From NCBI GenBank assembly GCA_963643225.1, contig CAVIIX010000009.1, positions 35,843 to 99,842 of the forward strand: a DNA stretch of 64,000 bases. The letters run 5' to 3'. Below the pieces are notes generated by a model. That model ran no database searches. It was not told the DNA's origin and worked only from the letters and a program-made list of their open reading frames with translations. Of the stretch, positions 32,694 through 41,059 are shown piece by piece (the stretch's first letter is position 1; the number at the start of each line of letters is the position of its first letter). The stretch is from UBA1258 sp963643225. GTDB taxonomy: Bacteria; Bacillota; Clostridia; Lachnospirales; Lachnospiraceae. The translations under genes and the position numbers were made by a program.

Positions 32694-34529
32694 CTACTGA
32701 ATTTTAGCGGCATTTTTATCCATCTTAACATAAATCCTTACCGTTTCCTCATCTGCAGAAATCAGGTAAGCATAATCTTCTATTTTTTCGTAGGTTCCGC
32801 CTTCAATGCTTTCAATCAGGTCGCCGTGAGTTCTTAAAATAAAATACGCCGTGTCCGTTCCCTTACCCTCAATGTCTAAGGTTATTTCGTCTCCGTTTAC
32901 GGAAGAACTGCTATTAAGGTTTAAAAAGGTTCTGACCCTCTTGTCGCTTTCTGTAAGCGTTGTCTGATCAAATACTCTGAAAGGCTTCCAATACGTACTC
33001 AGTGAAGAAGACATATCGTTGTATACCACTTCCCATCGATCAAAATCATCTTCCGGCCAAAGAATCTCTCCGATATTAAGCTCGGCATTGTCATATCCCA
33101 GTGCCGTTTCAACGCTTTTAAGGCACAAATCTCTTGAATAAAAGAAATCCTTTGTGTTGCTTGTAAGGCTTTGTAAGGTAATATCCTCCGTCAGATAGGA
33201 AAGAATCGGTATCCTTACATTTTCATTGCAGGCAATGGTTCTGATATTCTTCAGATAAGAAGTATCCAAAACATCCTTGATGTCATCCAAATCTTCCAGA
33301 TAAATAAAGGCCGATGTGTATGTGTATTTTAAATTAAGCTTGTCGTAATATTCCTGATCCGACAAAACTTTTTCATTCAGATTCGTACTTCCCTCTTTAT
33401 ATTGAAGAGAAGCTCCCACCTCTGCCTTTTCTTCATTGAACAATTTCAGGAAACTCGGATAATAGTCGAAGGAAGTCTCTCCGTCACACTCGTAATTGTA
33501 TTTTGGTGAAAGCAAACAAGTATATTTAAGATTGTTCTTTTCGCGAAATCCTATCAGTGTAGGCCATATAACCTCACTTTGAAAGGCATTTGAATGACGC
33601 GAATAAAGTTCTAACATCTCTTCACTGTTTTCATCCGTCAAGACAGGGAAGCTTGCAAGCAAAGTATTCTGAGCATTCACAATCGGATAAAGCTGATAGG
33701 AAGAAAGCTCATAGATGCATGCACTTAAAATACCGATTCCCATCGTGTCCGAAAGATAGTCTCCGTTTATACAGAAAATCTGTCCGTCTCCTTTACTGTT
33801 GCGCCAAATTACCGCAGGATACATGTCATTTTTGTATTCATAGTCTTCATCAAAGTAGTCATCTAGGATTCCGACCATATACGTCTTTGTTCCTCCGGAC
33901 AATGAATACCAGGGCATCGTAAGGTCAAGGTCCTGTCTCTTTTCTTCGCTTTCCTTTGTAGGTTCATATATGACTTCGCCGCCAAGCAGGAAGCCAGAAA
34001 AAAGCTTTATTCCGTCTACTGTTATGCAATCCTCCAGCACAACGGAAATACCGAAAAAGTCTCTCAGTTCCTTGTTGTCCTTTATGGTTTGCGTATCCGG
34101 CAGATTTGCAAATACCATGCTGACACCACTGTCTATAAAGGCTTTAAAACAGTCTAAATCCTTGTCAAAATCAACCGATGACGAATCGATAATTACAAAC
34201 TCCGGTACTCCGTTCTTTTCTATGGAAAATTCCTTAATATCCGGGCATTCCATAAAGTTCCTCTTGGAATAGAGTGCCCACTGACTGACAATGCTTCCTG
34301 TATCGGAATCCGTTTCTCCGACAAAGACAATAAAATCACCATCTTCATAGCTGTTTTCAACAGTTCCGTTTTCCGGTATGAAAACCGAATTTTCAGGAAT
34401 TGTAACCTGCTCATAGTGATTAATCTCATAATCATTTTCAGCGTCCTTAGCCACCTCACTGAATTGAAACAGAAAGAAAATGACCGTTATTAATATAAAA
34501 ATTACCGCATAACTTCTTCGTGATACCAT
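32694..34529 (-). CDS. PelA-like extracytoplasmic protein (DUF2194-type)
   Basis: The 611-residue protein has one N-terminal membrane anchor (SYAVIFILITVIFFLFQF) and a large outside part. The part from about 290 (LLASFPVLTDENSEEMLELYSRH) has the layout of a polysaccharide-deacetylase-like barrel as in DUF2194 proteins found beside PelF, and a C-terminal beta domain ends the chain. I cannot see a clear Asp-His-His metal triad, so deacetylase activity is doubtful. It takes the place of pelA in the order D-E-x-A-F-G. Confidence 0.6.
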   Translation of the reverse strand: MVSRRSYAVIFILITVIFFLFQFSEVAKDAENDYEINHYEQVTIPENSVFIPENGTVENSYEDGDFIVFVGETDSDTGSIVSQWALYSKRNFMECPDIKEFSIEKNGVPEFVIIDSSSVDFDKDLDCFKAFIDSGVSMVFANLPDTQTIKDNKELRDFFGISVVLEDCITVDGIKLFSGFLLGGEVIYEPTKESEEKRQDLDLTMPWYSLSGGTKTYMVGILDDYFDEDYEYKNDMYPAVIWRNSKGDGQIFCINGDYLSDTMGIGILSACIYELSSYQLYPIVNAQNTLLASFPVLTDENSEEMLELYSRHSNAFQSEVIWPTLIGFREKNNLKYTCLLSPKYNYECDGETSFDYYPSFLKLFNEEKAEVGASLQYKEGSTNLNEKVLSDQEYYDKLNLKYTYTSAFIYLEDLDDIKDVLDTSYLKNIRTIACNENVRIPILSYLTEDITLQSLTSNTKDFFYSRDLCLKSVETALGYDNAELNIGEILWPEDDFDRWEVVYNDMSSSLSTYWKPFRVFDQTTLTESDKRVRTFLNLNSSSSVNGDEITLDIEGKGTDTAYFILRTHGDLIESIEGGTYEKIEDYAYLISADEETVRIYVKMDKNAAKIQ

Positions 34530-34540
34530 TCAGCTTACTC

Positions 34541-36829
34541 CTAATTGGTGCCGTAGCCTGCCGTATTATAACCATAATCTATCGAAAAATTAAATACTCT
34601 GTACGGATTTTGCTCACAACGATAACAGATAAAATTATCCGTCTCATAAAAAATCTTCATTTCATTCGGGTAAAGTTCCCTAAAGGCTTCTGCCCAGGCA
34701 TACATCTTTGACATAAGTATCCATCTGTATTTTCCCTGATAAATGCCAAGCCCTGACGATCTTGGAAAGAACGATGCAGCTCCCTCTTCAGATATTGATT
34801 GTCCACTGTCCTCGTAGACGATTCCGTAATCAACAGGTATTTTTTCTATAAAAAAATATACCGTTTCAGTCGGGATCCTTACCTGTGCATACTCCGGTGC
34901 GCCCTGCATTTCCCGTAGGAAATCATAAATTTCATAGTGATATCCGTGACCGTAAACCATACGGCTCTCATCATTTGCCGAGATAATGGTCCAAGAATAG
35001 TCAGGATCTGTCTTAATAATATCTGTTATGCATATTATAGCTTCGTTCGTACCCATCGAATCCGCTTGATAAGGAGTTCTTGAAACATCGCAAAAATACG
35101 TCAAAAAAACGGCCATTGCAAGTATCGCCAGTGAAACCGGCTGGTAAAAATAATTTTTTAAAAGGGTTAAAAGACCTAAAAAATAAATTGCTCCGTCCGC
35201 TAAAAACGAAAAAAGTACAGGTGCACTATAGGCAAAATACACACTTGCTCTTGCGGGATCCATAAGCGTGGGAAGCCCTAATTTTCCGGCACTTAACAAA
35301 ATGGCCATAAAGAACATGTAAAGGGCTGTTGAAATTAAAACAGAACCGTAAACCCTGTCTGCACCCGGCAATACTAAAAAAAACAATCCCATTATTCCCA
35401 ATATAGCTATCAGGTAAATAAAGATACCTGAAAGAAATGAAAAGTCATCATTTAAGATAAACTCTTTTAGCATACTTTCTATATATTGGGGGCTGTTAAT
35501 AATTTTATCCTTTATGGATATCTTCTCATCTCTCTCTTCTGATTCGTCCCCTTCATTTGTTTCGGCCTTCGAAGCATCCACGTATTCATTCTCGTAATAA
35601 ACCTTATCGGAGTCATTATTTACGCTGACGGATCCGAAGCTTCTTCCCGTTATTACCGAAAGTCCCCAGTCAAGAGAACCCTGTAATTTAGTGCCGGTCA
35701 TAAATGCAACAAGCATTGGTAGTATTGCAATTACAAGGCTTAACAAAAAAGTGCACATTACTCTCTTAAAGTACGGTCTCTTAAGCAGACTAAATAAAAA
35801 TCCTAATGCCATTGAAGCGGAAAACAATCCGGCAACCATGGTTCCGTAAAAATGTACCGTAAGAGTAAGAGAAAAGCTCATGGCAAAGCCCGAAAGGTAA
35901 AGCTTACATTTATCGTTTTTTTGTCCTCTAAGCTCCCTTTTCTGAGACCTAAAGTACATAAAACCACAGTATATGGCAGGAAGAATAAAAATCATTCCAT
36001 ATTCCTGCGGAAGGGTCGCATAAAACCTGCTATACGTATTACTTCTGAATATTCCGACTCCCACCGAAAGAAAGGCACCGAAAAATGGAATAAACTTACT
36101 TTTACAAAGAAGCTTTAAAAAACACAAAAGTATTAAATAAATCCATAAATCCTGTACGAAGGATTCAATTCTTAATAATACATATGCATCAAAACGAAAG
36201 ATTGCATGCAGGTAATAAAGCATATTGTGGAAGCCGTATGGATAAACTCCGTTGACAAAAATATCATTTTCATTAAGGGCGTTAATCCACCAATTATGCA
36301 CTACCAGATCGCTTTGCTTATAACCGTAGCTTTCAAAAAGATTTACACCGTATTGGTAAAATACAAGAGCTATAAATAAGCATACCAATATTGCTTCCGA
36401 AAGCCCCTTCACATAAACCTTATTAAAATGCGAAATAATCCCTTTAAATCTGCCCCTTACTAAAGGCTTGCGATTTATCCAATAGGTTTTAAAGCCAAGT
36501 TCACCTGCCACAAGTCTTCTAAAGGTCTTATAACTGTTTGCAAGGTTTTCTAAAAAGGGTATTCCTTCAAGCCTAATCTTTATAAATAAACATGGAACGA
36601 CTGTAAAAAGAATCAGTGTTACCGGATGCGATATGTGAAGAAGTTCAAGCAGATATACTAGATTTATCACATAAAAATTACCGATAACCGTATAACACAA
36701 AAACTTTTCATACCTATTCTTAAGATGAATGGTTTTCCCCAGCACAAATTCCGGCAAAAAAACAGTAATCAATAAATAAGCAAGCAAAAGACCTATTAAT
36801 TGAAAAAATGTTATGACATTCATTGACAT
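34541..36829 (-). CDS. Large polytopic membrane protein of the pel-type operon
   Basis: I do not recognise a family. The 762-residue protein has about 14 membrane helices, a long acidic cytoplasmic or outside loop near residues 415-445 (ASKAETNEGDESEERDEK), and a soluble C-terminal tail of 170 residues with YGHGYHYEIYDFLREMQG. The shape resembles GT-C or O-antigen-ligase-like proteins. It lies between pelE and the PelA-like gene, with 11-base gaps on both sides, so it is part of the operon. Known Gram-positive pel clusters are not described to me with such a gene. Confidence 0.7.
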   Translation of the reverse strand: MSMNVITFFQLIGLLLAYLLITVFLPEFVLGKTIHLKNRYEKFLCYTVIGNFYVINLVYLLELLHISHPVTLILFTVVPCLFIKIRLEGIPFLENLANSYKTFRRLVAGELGFKTYWINRKPLVRGRFKGIISHFNKVYVKGLSEAILVCLFIALVFYQYGVNLFESYGYKQSDLVVHNWWINALNENDIFVNGVYPYGFHNMLYYLHAIFRFDAYVLLRIESFVQDLWIYLILLCFLKLLCKSKFIPFFGAFLSVGVGIFRSNTYSRFYATLPQEYGMIFILPAIYCGFMYFRSQKRELRGQKNDKCKLYLSGFAMSFSLTLTVHFYGTMVAGLFSASMALGFLFSLLKRPYFKRVMCTFLLSLVIAILPMLVAFMTGTKLQGSLDWGLSVITGRSFGSVSVNNDSDKVYYENEYVDASKAETNEGDESEERDEKISIKDKIINSPQYIESMLKEFILNDDFSFLSGIFIYLIAILGIMGLFFLVLPGADRVYGSVLISTALYMFFMAILLSAGKLGLPTLMDPARASVYFAYSAPVLFSFLADGAIYFLGLLTLLKNYFYQPVSLAILAMAVFLTYFCDVSRTPYQADSMGTNEAIICITDIIKTDPDYSWTIISANDESRMVYGHGYHYEIYDFLREMQGAPEYAQVRIPTETVYFFIEKIPVDYGIVYEDSGQSISEEGAASFFPRSSGLGIYQGKYRWILMSKMYAWAEAFRELYPNEMKIFYETDNFICYRCEQNPYRVFNFSIDYGYNTAGYGTN

Positions 36830-36840
36830 GTCTATACCCT

Positions 36841-37749
36841 CTACTGGAATGCCCTTATTAATTCAAGAGTTTCTTTATCTATAATAATATCCGATGCCTT
36901 AAGTTCCTTAAGCTCAGCGAAAAACTTTTCCTTGTTATCGCTGTTAAAATAATATTTAAGAGCACACGTATATGAAGAAAGTTCATTCGGAAATAAACTT
37001 TTACTCCTCATACACCATTTTTCGCAATTTTCAAAATCAGCGACTTCAAGCAGCCTCAAAGATACGGTTTCACATATATCTGGTGTGATTCCAGCTTTTG
37101 AATCCTCATAGATAATCGACGCAACATCCTCCATTATTTCAACAAAGGCTTTCTGTTCCACATCCTTAAAAACATGCTGAATCAAGAATTTATTCATGTA
37201 AGTAATCAAATCGGTGGCTTTTTTTAAATAATCGTCTTTACGAGCCTTAATCTCACCATATTCTTTCGAAACCTTATATCTGAAATTATTAAGTGCATCC
37301 TGTAAGACCGAAGCGGCATAATGTGCCGTCTCTGTATCTTCGCAATTAAGAGCCAGAGAAATTGCCGCAAGTGATTCTTCATAATCGCCCTGTGCAATAT
37401 TCATAACCAATTTCCTAAGTTCACTCTTATCGGTGATTTCAATTGCCTCTTCCAAAGGAACCACATTTCTGTCCATTTCCTCATTTGCCATTGATCTTTC
37501 CTGACTTCTCTCCTTACTGAAAATAACGTCTGAAAGATCGACATCCTTGATAAAAACAAATTTATACCCAAGGAATGCCAAAAACAGGATTATAAGCCCA
37601 ACTCCCGGGACAAGAAGGCAAAAGAAAAACAAAAAAAGCGCCCTTTTTCTTTGTCTCTTTGTAATAATCAGACTTATCAGCAAATATGCAAGGCTCAAGA
37701 GCACGTTGATAATTATGAAAGCAAGAAATATCTTTTCCCTTACGTTCAT
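36841..37749 (-). CDS. pelE: PelE-like membrane/TPR protein
   Basis: The 302-residue protein has two N-terminal membrane helices (FLAFIIINVLLSLAYLLISL; LFFFCLLVPGVGLIILFLAF) and then a helical TPR-like domain (ETAHYAASVLQDALNNFRYK …). This matches PelE in topology and in position directly after pelD, with a 4-base ATGA overlap. PelE links PelD and the transporter in known systems. Sequence similarity within PelE is low, so topology and position carry the call. Confidence 0.75.
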   Translation of the reverse strand: MNVREKIFLAFIIINVLLSLAYLLISLIITKRQRKRALFLFFFCLLVPGVGLIILFLAFLGYKFVFIKDVDLSDVIFSKERSQERSMANEEMDRNVVPLEEAIEITDKSELRKLVMNIAQGDYEESLAAISLALNCEDTETAHYAASVLQDALNNFRYKVSKEYGEIKARKDDYLKKATDLITYMNKFLIQHVFKDVEQKAFVEIMEDVASIIYEDSKAGITPDICETVSLRLLEVADFENCEKWCMRSKSLFPNELSSYTCALKYYFNSDNKEKFFAELKELKASDIIIDKETLELIRAFQ

Positions 37750-39932
37750 AGGCTTATATCCTCGATGATATTTGCAAAAATGTTCTTTTGTGCGAATCGT
37801 TCCGTTACAAAGCCTGCATCCTTATGGTTTGTATTCGAAAGAAGTATGTACAATTCCCCATCAGAAAGCTCTCCGTAATAATCGCTTTGGCGAAGACCCT
37901 TTTCTACTGCCGCAGCCAGTTCCGTTTTTGAAAGATTATCTGCTGTGGCCTTTAAAAGAGTACATTCCGTAAGTCCCTTTTCACAAGCCTTAAAGAACGC
38001 CTTCACGATACCCTTAAACGCATCGGTGTCAAGCATTCTGGTGCCTTCTATATATCTCTCCCTTTCCAAAGCCGCCATATACCTGTCTGCACGTAAAACA
38101 GCATCCTGAATAAGCGATGAAACAACGACCAACTGATTTGCCTGCGAAAGGTTCATATTTTCCCATGAAAGACCCCAGACAAAGACAAGCAATTTAAGCT
38201 TTTCATTTTCGAAAATACCCTTTGCCATAAGCGGATACCTTGTATCCATGCTTCTGTTTATATAAACCTTATTTGCCGCAATCTCTTTGTAAATTTCTTC
38301 AAGCTCATGGTATTTTATGGAATTACCAAGGCTCTTTGCTTTCTTTGAGGTATAAGAAAACAGTCTTGCATAATCAGCATTGGAAACCATATAAATTGCC
38401 ACGTCATTGCTTTTTATAAGCTTTCCGACAGTTTCCGCAGCATAGAAAAGGACCTCCTCGGGCGAGTATTGATCGAGCGACGAAGTTATTGCATAAATCT
38501 TCCCAACCGAATCTGACTGATTTACAATCTGTGTTTCCAATACGTCCTTTATGCGGACATTTGTTGCATTAATGTCCGAAATATCCTTAAGCTGCACTCT
38601 CAAATACTTGTTTTCTTCTTCCAGATCGTATTTTTTCCTAAGAATCTGATCCTTCAAATATCCGACGGAAAGTCCTACTATAAAGAGTTCTGCAACCCAA
38701 ACATAGGTATTTGCATCCAGAAGCAGTTCAAATCCGGATCTTTCATATGTCTGTCTGAAGAAATAACCCGCAACAGACAAAAGTGCTGAGACGGTTGCCT
38801 GCTGCTGTCCGTAGACAATTGCAAACAACAATACATACAAAAGATAAATATCAAGCCTGTCAAAATATTTGCTACCCACTGCTCTGTTATAAAGCATAAA
38901 TGCCGCAATAAATACAACAAGATTCTCAAGGAATGGGAAAACCATTTTAAAGAACCAGCCCACGTCGTCCTTAATCCTTTTGGTCATGGGAACGTCTACC
39001 GCCTCCCCGCTCAGGAAGACATAGGGTTTCTTTTTCATCTCGTTGACAATTTTCTTTATAATTTCTGTATGACTTTTAAAATTCAGCTTTCCATACAGGC
39101 TCTCATACAGATTGTTTGAAAGCACAACGCTTGCCGAATTTGTCTTATAATCCGTTTCAAGCACAGCCTCCGAATCCATATCATCTCTTACGATTTCCGC
39201 AAGCTCTTCTTCCGTGATAAGCATTGATGATGATATATTAATAATCGGAGCTTCCTGTTTTCCGCCTTCTATTACCCTGTGAATTGCCTCTACGGCATCA
39301 TTTTCAAAGAGTAAAGAAAGTGTATTGTTTGGGGAATAGGTAATGGATTTGTTTTCGAGGCAATCCAAACACATCTTTTCAGGAACGCCATAGACATCGG
39401 ATGTCTTTTGCGGTATTCCGTAAAGATGATCGAGACGAAGGATGGTAATGTCCTTATTCATGTTCTTTCTGTAATTTTCACAATAGCTTTCGGCATTTGA
39501 TAAGGCTACACCCTTAACGCCATGCGGACAGGTTAACTTATCTTCGGTAATCAATCCGTATTCATCATACTCGCCAAATACTTCATGAGAAGACAGATAG
39601 ATAAATCTTCCCTTAGAGAGCATCGCATAATTCAGCATAACATTTGCAAGAGCCGTCTGATAGTGCACCGAACAGGGCTCAGCGTTCTTCCAGTCAAAGT
39701 TACTGTCAAAAGCGCCCATAAACAGCGTCACATCCGGTCTTACACTGTCAATTATTTCATTTACGCATTGAGCTTCATAAGGGAATTTATATAATTCAAA
39801 ATATTTGGAATAGTCGTGCTTGTTTGTATATCTGTCACCGGTCAAAACCGACACCCTGTGCCCCTCCTTGTGGCACTTCACAAGGAGCGTGTTCACAAAG
39901 TTGCTCGGCCCGCCAACTATAAGTATGTTCAT
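37746..39932 (-). CDS. pelD: PelD-like c-di-GMP receptor with N-terminal SDR domain
   Basis: The 728-residue protein joins three parts. Residues 1-315 form an NAD-epimerase-like SDR fold (ILIVGGPSNFVN, FIYLSSHEVFGEYDEYG). Residues about 325-440 hold four membrane helices and a coiled coil. Residues 450-728 hold a GAF domain and a degenerate GGDEF domain with RQSD at 681-684 five residues before SDGEL (690-694), which is the inhibitory-site position used by PelD to bind c-di-GMP. The SDR part seems catalytically weak: the YxxxK dyad position reads VALSN. In known systems c-di-GMP binding to PelD switches polymer synthesis on. Confidence 0.85.
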   Translation of the reverse strand: MNILIVGGPSNFVNTLLVKCHKEGHRVSVLTGDRYTNKHDYSKYFELYKFPYEAQCVNEIIDSVRPDVTLFMGAFDSNFDWKNAEPCSVHYQTALANVMLNYAMLSKGRFIYLSSHEVFGEYDEYGLITEDKLTCPHGVKGVALSNAESYCENYRKNMNKDITILRLDHLYGIPQKTSDVYGVPEKMCLDCLENKSITYSPNNTLSLLFENDAVEAIHRVIEGGKQEAPIINISSSMLITEEELAEIVRDDMDSEAVLETDYKTNSASVVLSNNLYESLYGKLNFKSHTEIIKKIVNEMKKKPYVFLSGEAVDVPMTKRIKDDVGWFFKMVFPFLENLVVFIAAFMLYNRAVGSKYFDRLDIYLLYVLLFAIVYGQQQATVSALLSVAGYFFRQTYERSGFELLLDANTYVWVAELFIVGLSVGYLKDQILRKKYDLEEENKYLRVQLKDISDINATNVRIKDVLETQIVNQSDSVGKIYAITSSLDQYSPEEVLFYAAETVGKLIKSNDVAIYMVSNADYARLFSYTSKKAKSLGNSIKYHELEEIYKEIAANKVYINRSMDTRYPLMAKGIFENEKLKLLVFVWGLSWENMNLSQANQLVVVSSLIQDAVLRADRYMAALERERYIEGTRMLDTDAFKGIVKAFFKACEKGLTECTLLKATADNLSKTELAAAVEKGLRQSDYYGELSDGELYILLSNTNHKDAGFVTERFAQKNIFANIIEDISL

Positions 39933-39976
39933 TTAAAATATTTCCTTCCCCTTTATATAAAAAAATATTTCAGTTT

Positions 39977-40005
39977 ATTTTATCAAAGTTTTCAAAAATT
40001 AACAA
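39977..40005 (-). promoter_or_regulatory. SigmaA-type promoter of the pel-type operon
   Basis: On the minus strand TTGTTA (40000-40005), a 17-base spacer and TAAAAT (39977-39982) lie 45 bases before the pelD start, which has GGGGAAGGAA upstream. Confidence 0.65.
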
Positions 40006-40011
40006 TGAATT

Positions 40012-40215
40012 GGGCATCTTTGATGAAATTTACTTTTACATGTGGAATTCAGCTATTAATTCAACGACTCCAATGGCGGCACAATCCGCATTTTACAACA
40101 GAATTTCTTTGCAAAGTCAAAAGCAAGGGATGATATTGGCAGACTAATAAAGAGTTATCATGGCACCAAAGAATCTGGCTTTAACGTATTAAACAACAAT
40201 TATTCAGTTATTTAA
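40012..40215 (+). pseudogene. Decayed coding remnant upstream of the pel-type operon
   Basis: The plus strand reads …IFDEIYFYMWNSAINSTTPM… and, after a frameshift near 40125, DIGRLIKSYHGTKESGFNVL to a stop at 40215. No intact start exists. The family is not recognised. It may be the tail of a transferred gene lost when the accessory locus arrived. Confidence 0.3.
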
Positions 40216-40216
40216 A

Positions 40217-40858
40217 TTACAGGTTATCTTTAGGCATTTTCATTTGATATTTTGTCAAGTCAACCTTGCCGTTTACAACCTCAACACCCTCCGCAATAAG
40301 GAGCTTTGCTTGTGCTTCTTCCTTTCCGAAAGCAAATTCGGAGGCAAGTTCGCCCTTGGCGTTTACGACTCTAAAGCATGGAATATTATCCGGATCCGGA
40401 TTCTTATGAAGCGCGTTACCGACGGCGCGCGCCATTTTTTTGTTTCCGGCAAGCATTGCTACCTGACTGTAGGTCGCAACGTGCCCCTTAGGTATAGCCT
40501 TTACCGCTTCATAGATAAGCTTTGTCGGATTATATGTCACAAGGTCGTAACTTTCGGCAATCATTCGCTTAACCTCTTCATCCGGTATGGTGCCGTCTAA
40601 AATAATTGTATTCCAATGTTCTTTATTCTGGTGATAGCCCGGAAGCACAGAAGCATAGGTACTGCGCCAAAAATCTCTCCAATATATGTCTGTCTTTACA
40701 TTTAAATTAATCAGTCCGTTTCTTTCATAGGTCCACAAAAAAGCTTTTTTGTTTTCTTTAACCCTTATAAGTTGCCAGTTTGTGTCATGAAACGGTGCCT
40801 CCTGATAGGTATCAGGAAAAGAAAGTCCGTATTTTAATGCTTCCTCTCTCGTTGTCAT
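40217..40858 (-). CDS. YjbR/MmcQ domain fused to an MGMT-like alkyltransferase domain
   Basis: Residues 1-110 form a YjbR/MmcQ (CyaY-like) domain (YGLSFPDTYQEAPFH, SYDLV). Residues 112-200 form an O6-alkylguanine-DNA alkyltransferase DNA-binding/active-site domain (IPKGHVATYSQVAMLAG, ARAVGNAL). The active-site motif reads IPCFRVV, keeping the acceptor cysteine C161 but with F in place of the usual H of PCHR. It could repair alkylated guanine poorly or only bind it, as alkyltransferase-like proteins do. The fusion is known in some Firmicutes. The gene stands alone. Confidence 0.85.
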   Translation of the reverse strand: MTTREEALKYGLSFPDTYQEAPFHDTNWQLIRVKENKKAFLWTYERNGLINLNVKTDIYWRDFWRSTYASVLPGYHQNKEHWNTIILDGTIPDEEVKRMIAESYDLVTYNPTKLIYEAVKAIPKGHVATYSQVAMLAGNKKMARAVGNALHKNPDPDNIPCFRVVNAKGELASEFAFGKEEAQAKLLIAEGVEVVNGKVDLTKYQMKMPKDNL

Positions 40859-40954
40859 CAGTAATTCCTATCCTTGTTTTATGTTAAAAGGTGTACCTTT
40901 AGCGGATCGTTCAATGTCAGTAAAGAGCAAAAGAAACCGGATATTTTCCTTTTG

Positions 40955-41020
40955 TCAATGATATTCGCAATTCGCTTCGCTACGGCTCTACTAAAAGCGT
41001 ACAGTGCCAAAACAATAAAA
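40955..41020. repeat. Family 1 linker module
   Basis: TGTCAATGATATTCGCAATT and CGCTTCGCTAC, followed by CTACTAAAAGCG and a shortened CAGTGCC, match the linker and left end of the array units at 56111-56160. The hairpins are missing. Confidence 0.65.
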
Positions 41021-41059
41021 CAGGTGTAAATCGAGTAACACTGTCGCTAGTCCCGGTTC

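Noticed and set aside
39816..40133. 105-codon plus-strand ORF over the pelD start
   Set aside because: It is antisense to pelD and its promoter, with no ribosome site; only the part past 40012 looks like a gene remnant, and in another frame.
17092..40215. A prophage or integrative element carrying the accessory genes
   Set aside because: No integrase, terminase, structural or mobilisation genes and no flanking direct repeats at a tRNA were seen.
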